Below, piece after piece: positions 6,386 through 7,088 of a stretch of 7,088 bases of DNA. The translations under genes were made by a program, and so were the position numbers. The notes under the pieces are model-generated. The model did not search any database and was not told the origin of the DNA. It saw only the letters and a program-made list of their open reading frames with translations. The stretch lies in NCBI GenBank assembly GCA_017547125.1, contig JAFYQL010000109.1:1-7088 (forward strand). The letters run 5' to 3'. Position 1 is the stretch's first letter. Each line of letters starts with the position of its first letter. This DNA comes from Bacillota bacterium. Lineage in GTDB: Bacteria > Bacillota > Clostridia > Lachnospirales > Anaerotignaceae.

Positions 6386-6414
6386 AGTATATCACTCGTC
6401 AATCATAGAATAAA
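6386..6414 (-). promoter_or_regulatory. Predicted promoter of the DUF6198 gene (extended -10)
   Basis: On the minus strand TGATATACT forms an extended -10, with TATACT at 6391-6386. The -35 at 17 nt is weak (TTTATT, 6414-6409), as often seen with extended -10 promoters. The predicted start near 6379 gives a leader of about 40 nt containing AAAGGA before ATG 6338. A TTGACG (6402-6397) lies too close to pair with this -10. The -10 overlaps TAAAGTA (6383-6389), also found in the lysR upstream repeat. Confidence 0.5.
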
Positions 6415-6467
6415 TAAACTTTTTATGCTTTATTCATAGTTTTTATCTATAATTGTAATTAAAAATA

Positions 6468-6506
6468 AAGAGACCTTATCTTTCCAATCCAAAGACAGGG
6501 TCTCTT
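6468..6506 (-). terminator. Intrinsic terminator of the CotS-like gene
   Basis: An outer 8-bp stem, AAGAGACC / GGTCTCTT (6468-6475 / 6499-6506), continues inward after a short bulge as TCTTT / AAAGA around a CCAATCC loop. It lies 7 nt beyond the CotS-like stop. On the minus strand it is followed by TATTTTTAATT. The plus-strand side (CTTTATATT) is a weaker U-tract, but it might stop lysR read-through. Confidence 0.85.
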
Positions 6507-6513
6507 CTTTATA

Positions 6514-7088
6514 TTACATCAACATATTTATTATTTCTTCTTCTTTTTCCACACTCTTCACGCATCTTTCAAGCCTCTGCACAGATGCATCAAATGTAAA
6601 AGCCTTTCTTTTGTTGTGATATTCGTTGCACAGATTCATAAACTTCCACGGAAAAACTATCATGGCACAATTAAGTTTTTTCTGCATTTCGTCAAATTCC
6701 GTTTCGTCTTTATACGCATCAATCACGTCACGTATATGACCTTTTTCCGTGCCCTCCTTTTTGATAATCTGCCTTATATAATAAGCAAGGTCTGTAACGC
6801 ATACATCGTATGCCGCCTTGCCAAAATTATCGACATACATCATTCCTGTTTTCGAGTCAGTTTTTATGTTGTCACCCTTAAAAGAATTATGGCAAAACGT
6901 CTTTTTGTTTCGTGCCTCATCAGAAAGTGCCATATAATCCGACTCTTCAAGCATCTTAACGGCAGTTTCCGCCCTGTTAAGATAGTAATCGTAATATTCT
7001 TTTATAAGCATATCTGCCTTGTCGTAAGTTCCGTTTTTCTTTATTCTTTTGCGTATGCGCTTAAACTGCAAAATTCTTTTTTCATACA
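6514..7088 (-). CDS. CotS-like spore-coat protein, kinase-fold C-terminal part (5' end outside the window)
   Basis: The minus-strand frame stays open to the right edge, so this is the last 190 residues of a longer protein. A TTG at 7071 is internal, not a start. Counting from that TTG codon, residues 60-68 read CHNSFKGDN, which sits where kinase-fold proteins of the CotS/aminoglycoside-phosphotransferase group have H-x-D-x-x-x-x-N. Then YVDNF (79-83) matches the metal-binding Asp block, and VTDLAYYIRQI (92-102) matches the usual DLA-helix. CotS family proteins are made in the mother cell and deposited in the spore coat (family knowledge). Ser63 replaces the expected catalytic Asp, so catalysis is doubtful. 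The N-lobe lies outside the window, so the assignment rests on the C-lobe only. The gene ends in its own terminator; the promoter is not visible. Confidence 0.65.
   Translation of the reverse strand, partial: YEKRILQFKRIRKRIKKNGTYDKADMLIKEYYDYYLNRAETAVKMLEESDYMALSDEARNKKTFCHNSFKGDNIKTDSKTGMMYVDNFGKAAYDVCVTDLAYYIRQIIKKEGTEKGHIRDVIDAYKDETEFDEMQKKLNCAMIVFPWKFMNLCNEYHNKRKAFTFDASVQRLERCVKSVEKEEEIINMLM

Noticed and set aside
6339..6395. Longer DUF6198 protein starting at ATG 6395
   Set aside because: That ATG overlaps the predicted -10 region and has no ribosome binding site. The AAAGGA before 6338 is well placed.
6403..6439. TCATAG direct repeat and GAATAAA/TTTATTC inverted repeat upstream of the DUF6198 promoter
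   Set aside because: The arms are short and wholly A+T-rich in a region where such matches are expected by chance; not strong enough to list as an operator.
6448..6453. Perfect TATAAT on the plus strand, possibly driving a short RNA ending at the 6468-6506 hairpin
   Set aside because: No -35 at usable spacing, very A+T-rich surroundings, and the plus-strand U-tract of the hairpin is weak.
1..7088. CRISPR arrays, insertion sequences, tRNA/rRNA genes, riboswitches
   Set aside because: No regularly spaced repeats, transposase-like frames, cloverleaf or known riboswitch cores were seen on either strand.

Overview
The window is A+T-rich bacterial DNA, most likely from a strictly anaerobic, spore-forming member of the Clostridia (Bacillota). 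The clues are a 4-hydroxybutyrate/butyrate-type CoA-transferase, a CotS-like spore-coat protein, strong AAGGAG-type ribosome binding sites, and short intergenic gaps with compact intrinsic terminators. I cannot name a genus from the sequence alone.

Layout. At the left, two plus-strand genes form a small peroxide-defence operon: the 3' end of yaaA, then a complete Bcp-type peroxiredoxin. They meet a minus-strand acyl-CoA/acetate CoA-transferase (AbfT-like) head-on at a bidirectional terminator. Upstream of the transferase, also on the minus strand, are a DMT/EamA-family transporter and then a bitopic membrane protein with PEGA repeats outside the cell. Each has its own terminator, and each has at least a candidate promoter, so these look like single-gene units. 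A 258-bp intergenic region separates the PEGA gene from a divergent LysR-type regulator on the plus strand. That region holds a leftward terminator and a 32-bp imperfect inverted repeat. The LysR gene runs into a minus-strand DUF6198/YitT-like membrane protein, and the two stop codons share one TTAA. At the right edge is the 3' part of a minus-strand CotS-like kinase-fold gene, cut by the window end, with its own terminator.

How the genes relate. Only yaaA-bcp has clear operon logic: oxidant and iron damage control plus thiol peroxidase. The LysR gene and its convergent neighbour may be a regulator-target pair. They overlap at their stops, have no terminator between them, and share a TAAAGTA-containing element in their promoter regions; this last point is inference. 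The rest appears to be unrelated housekeeping or accessory genes. There is no CRISPR array, mobile element, RNA gene or obvious new multi-gene system here. The points most worth a second look are the regulatory layout around the LysR gene, the PEGA protein, and the altered kinase motif in the CotS-like protein.
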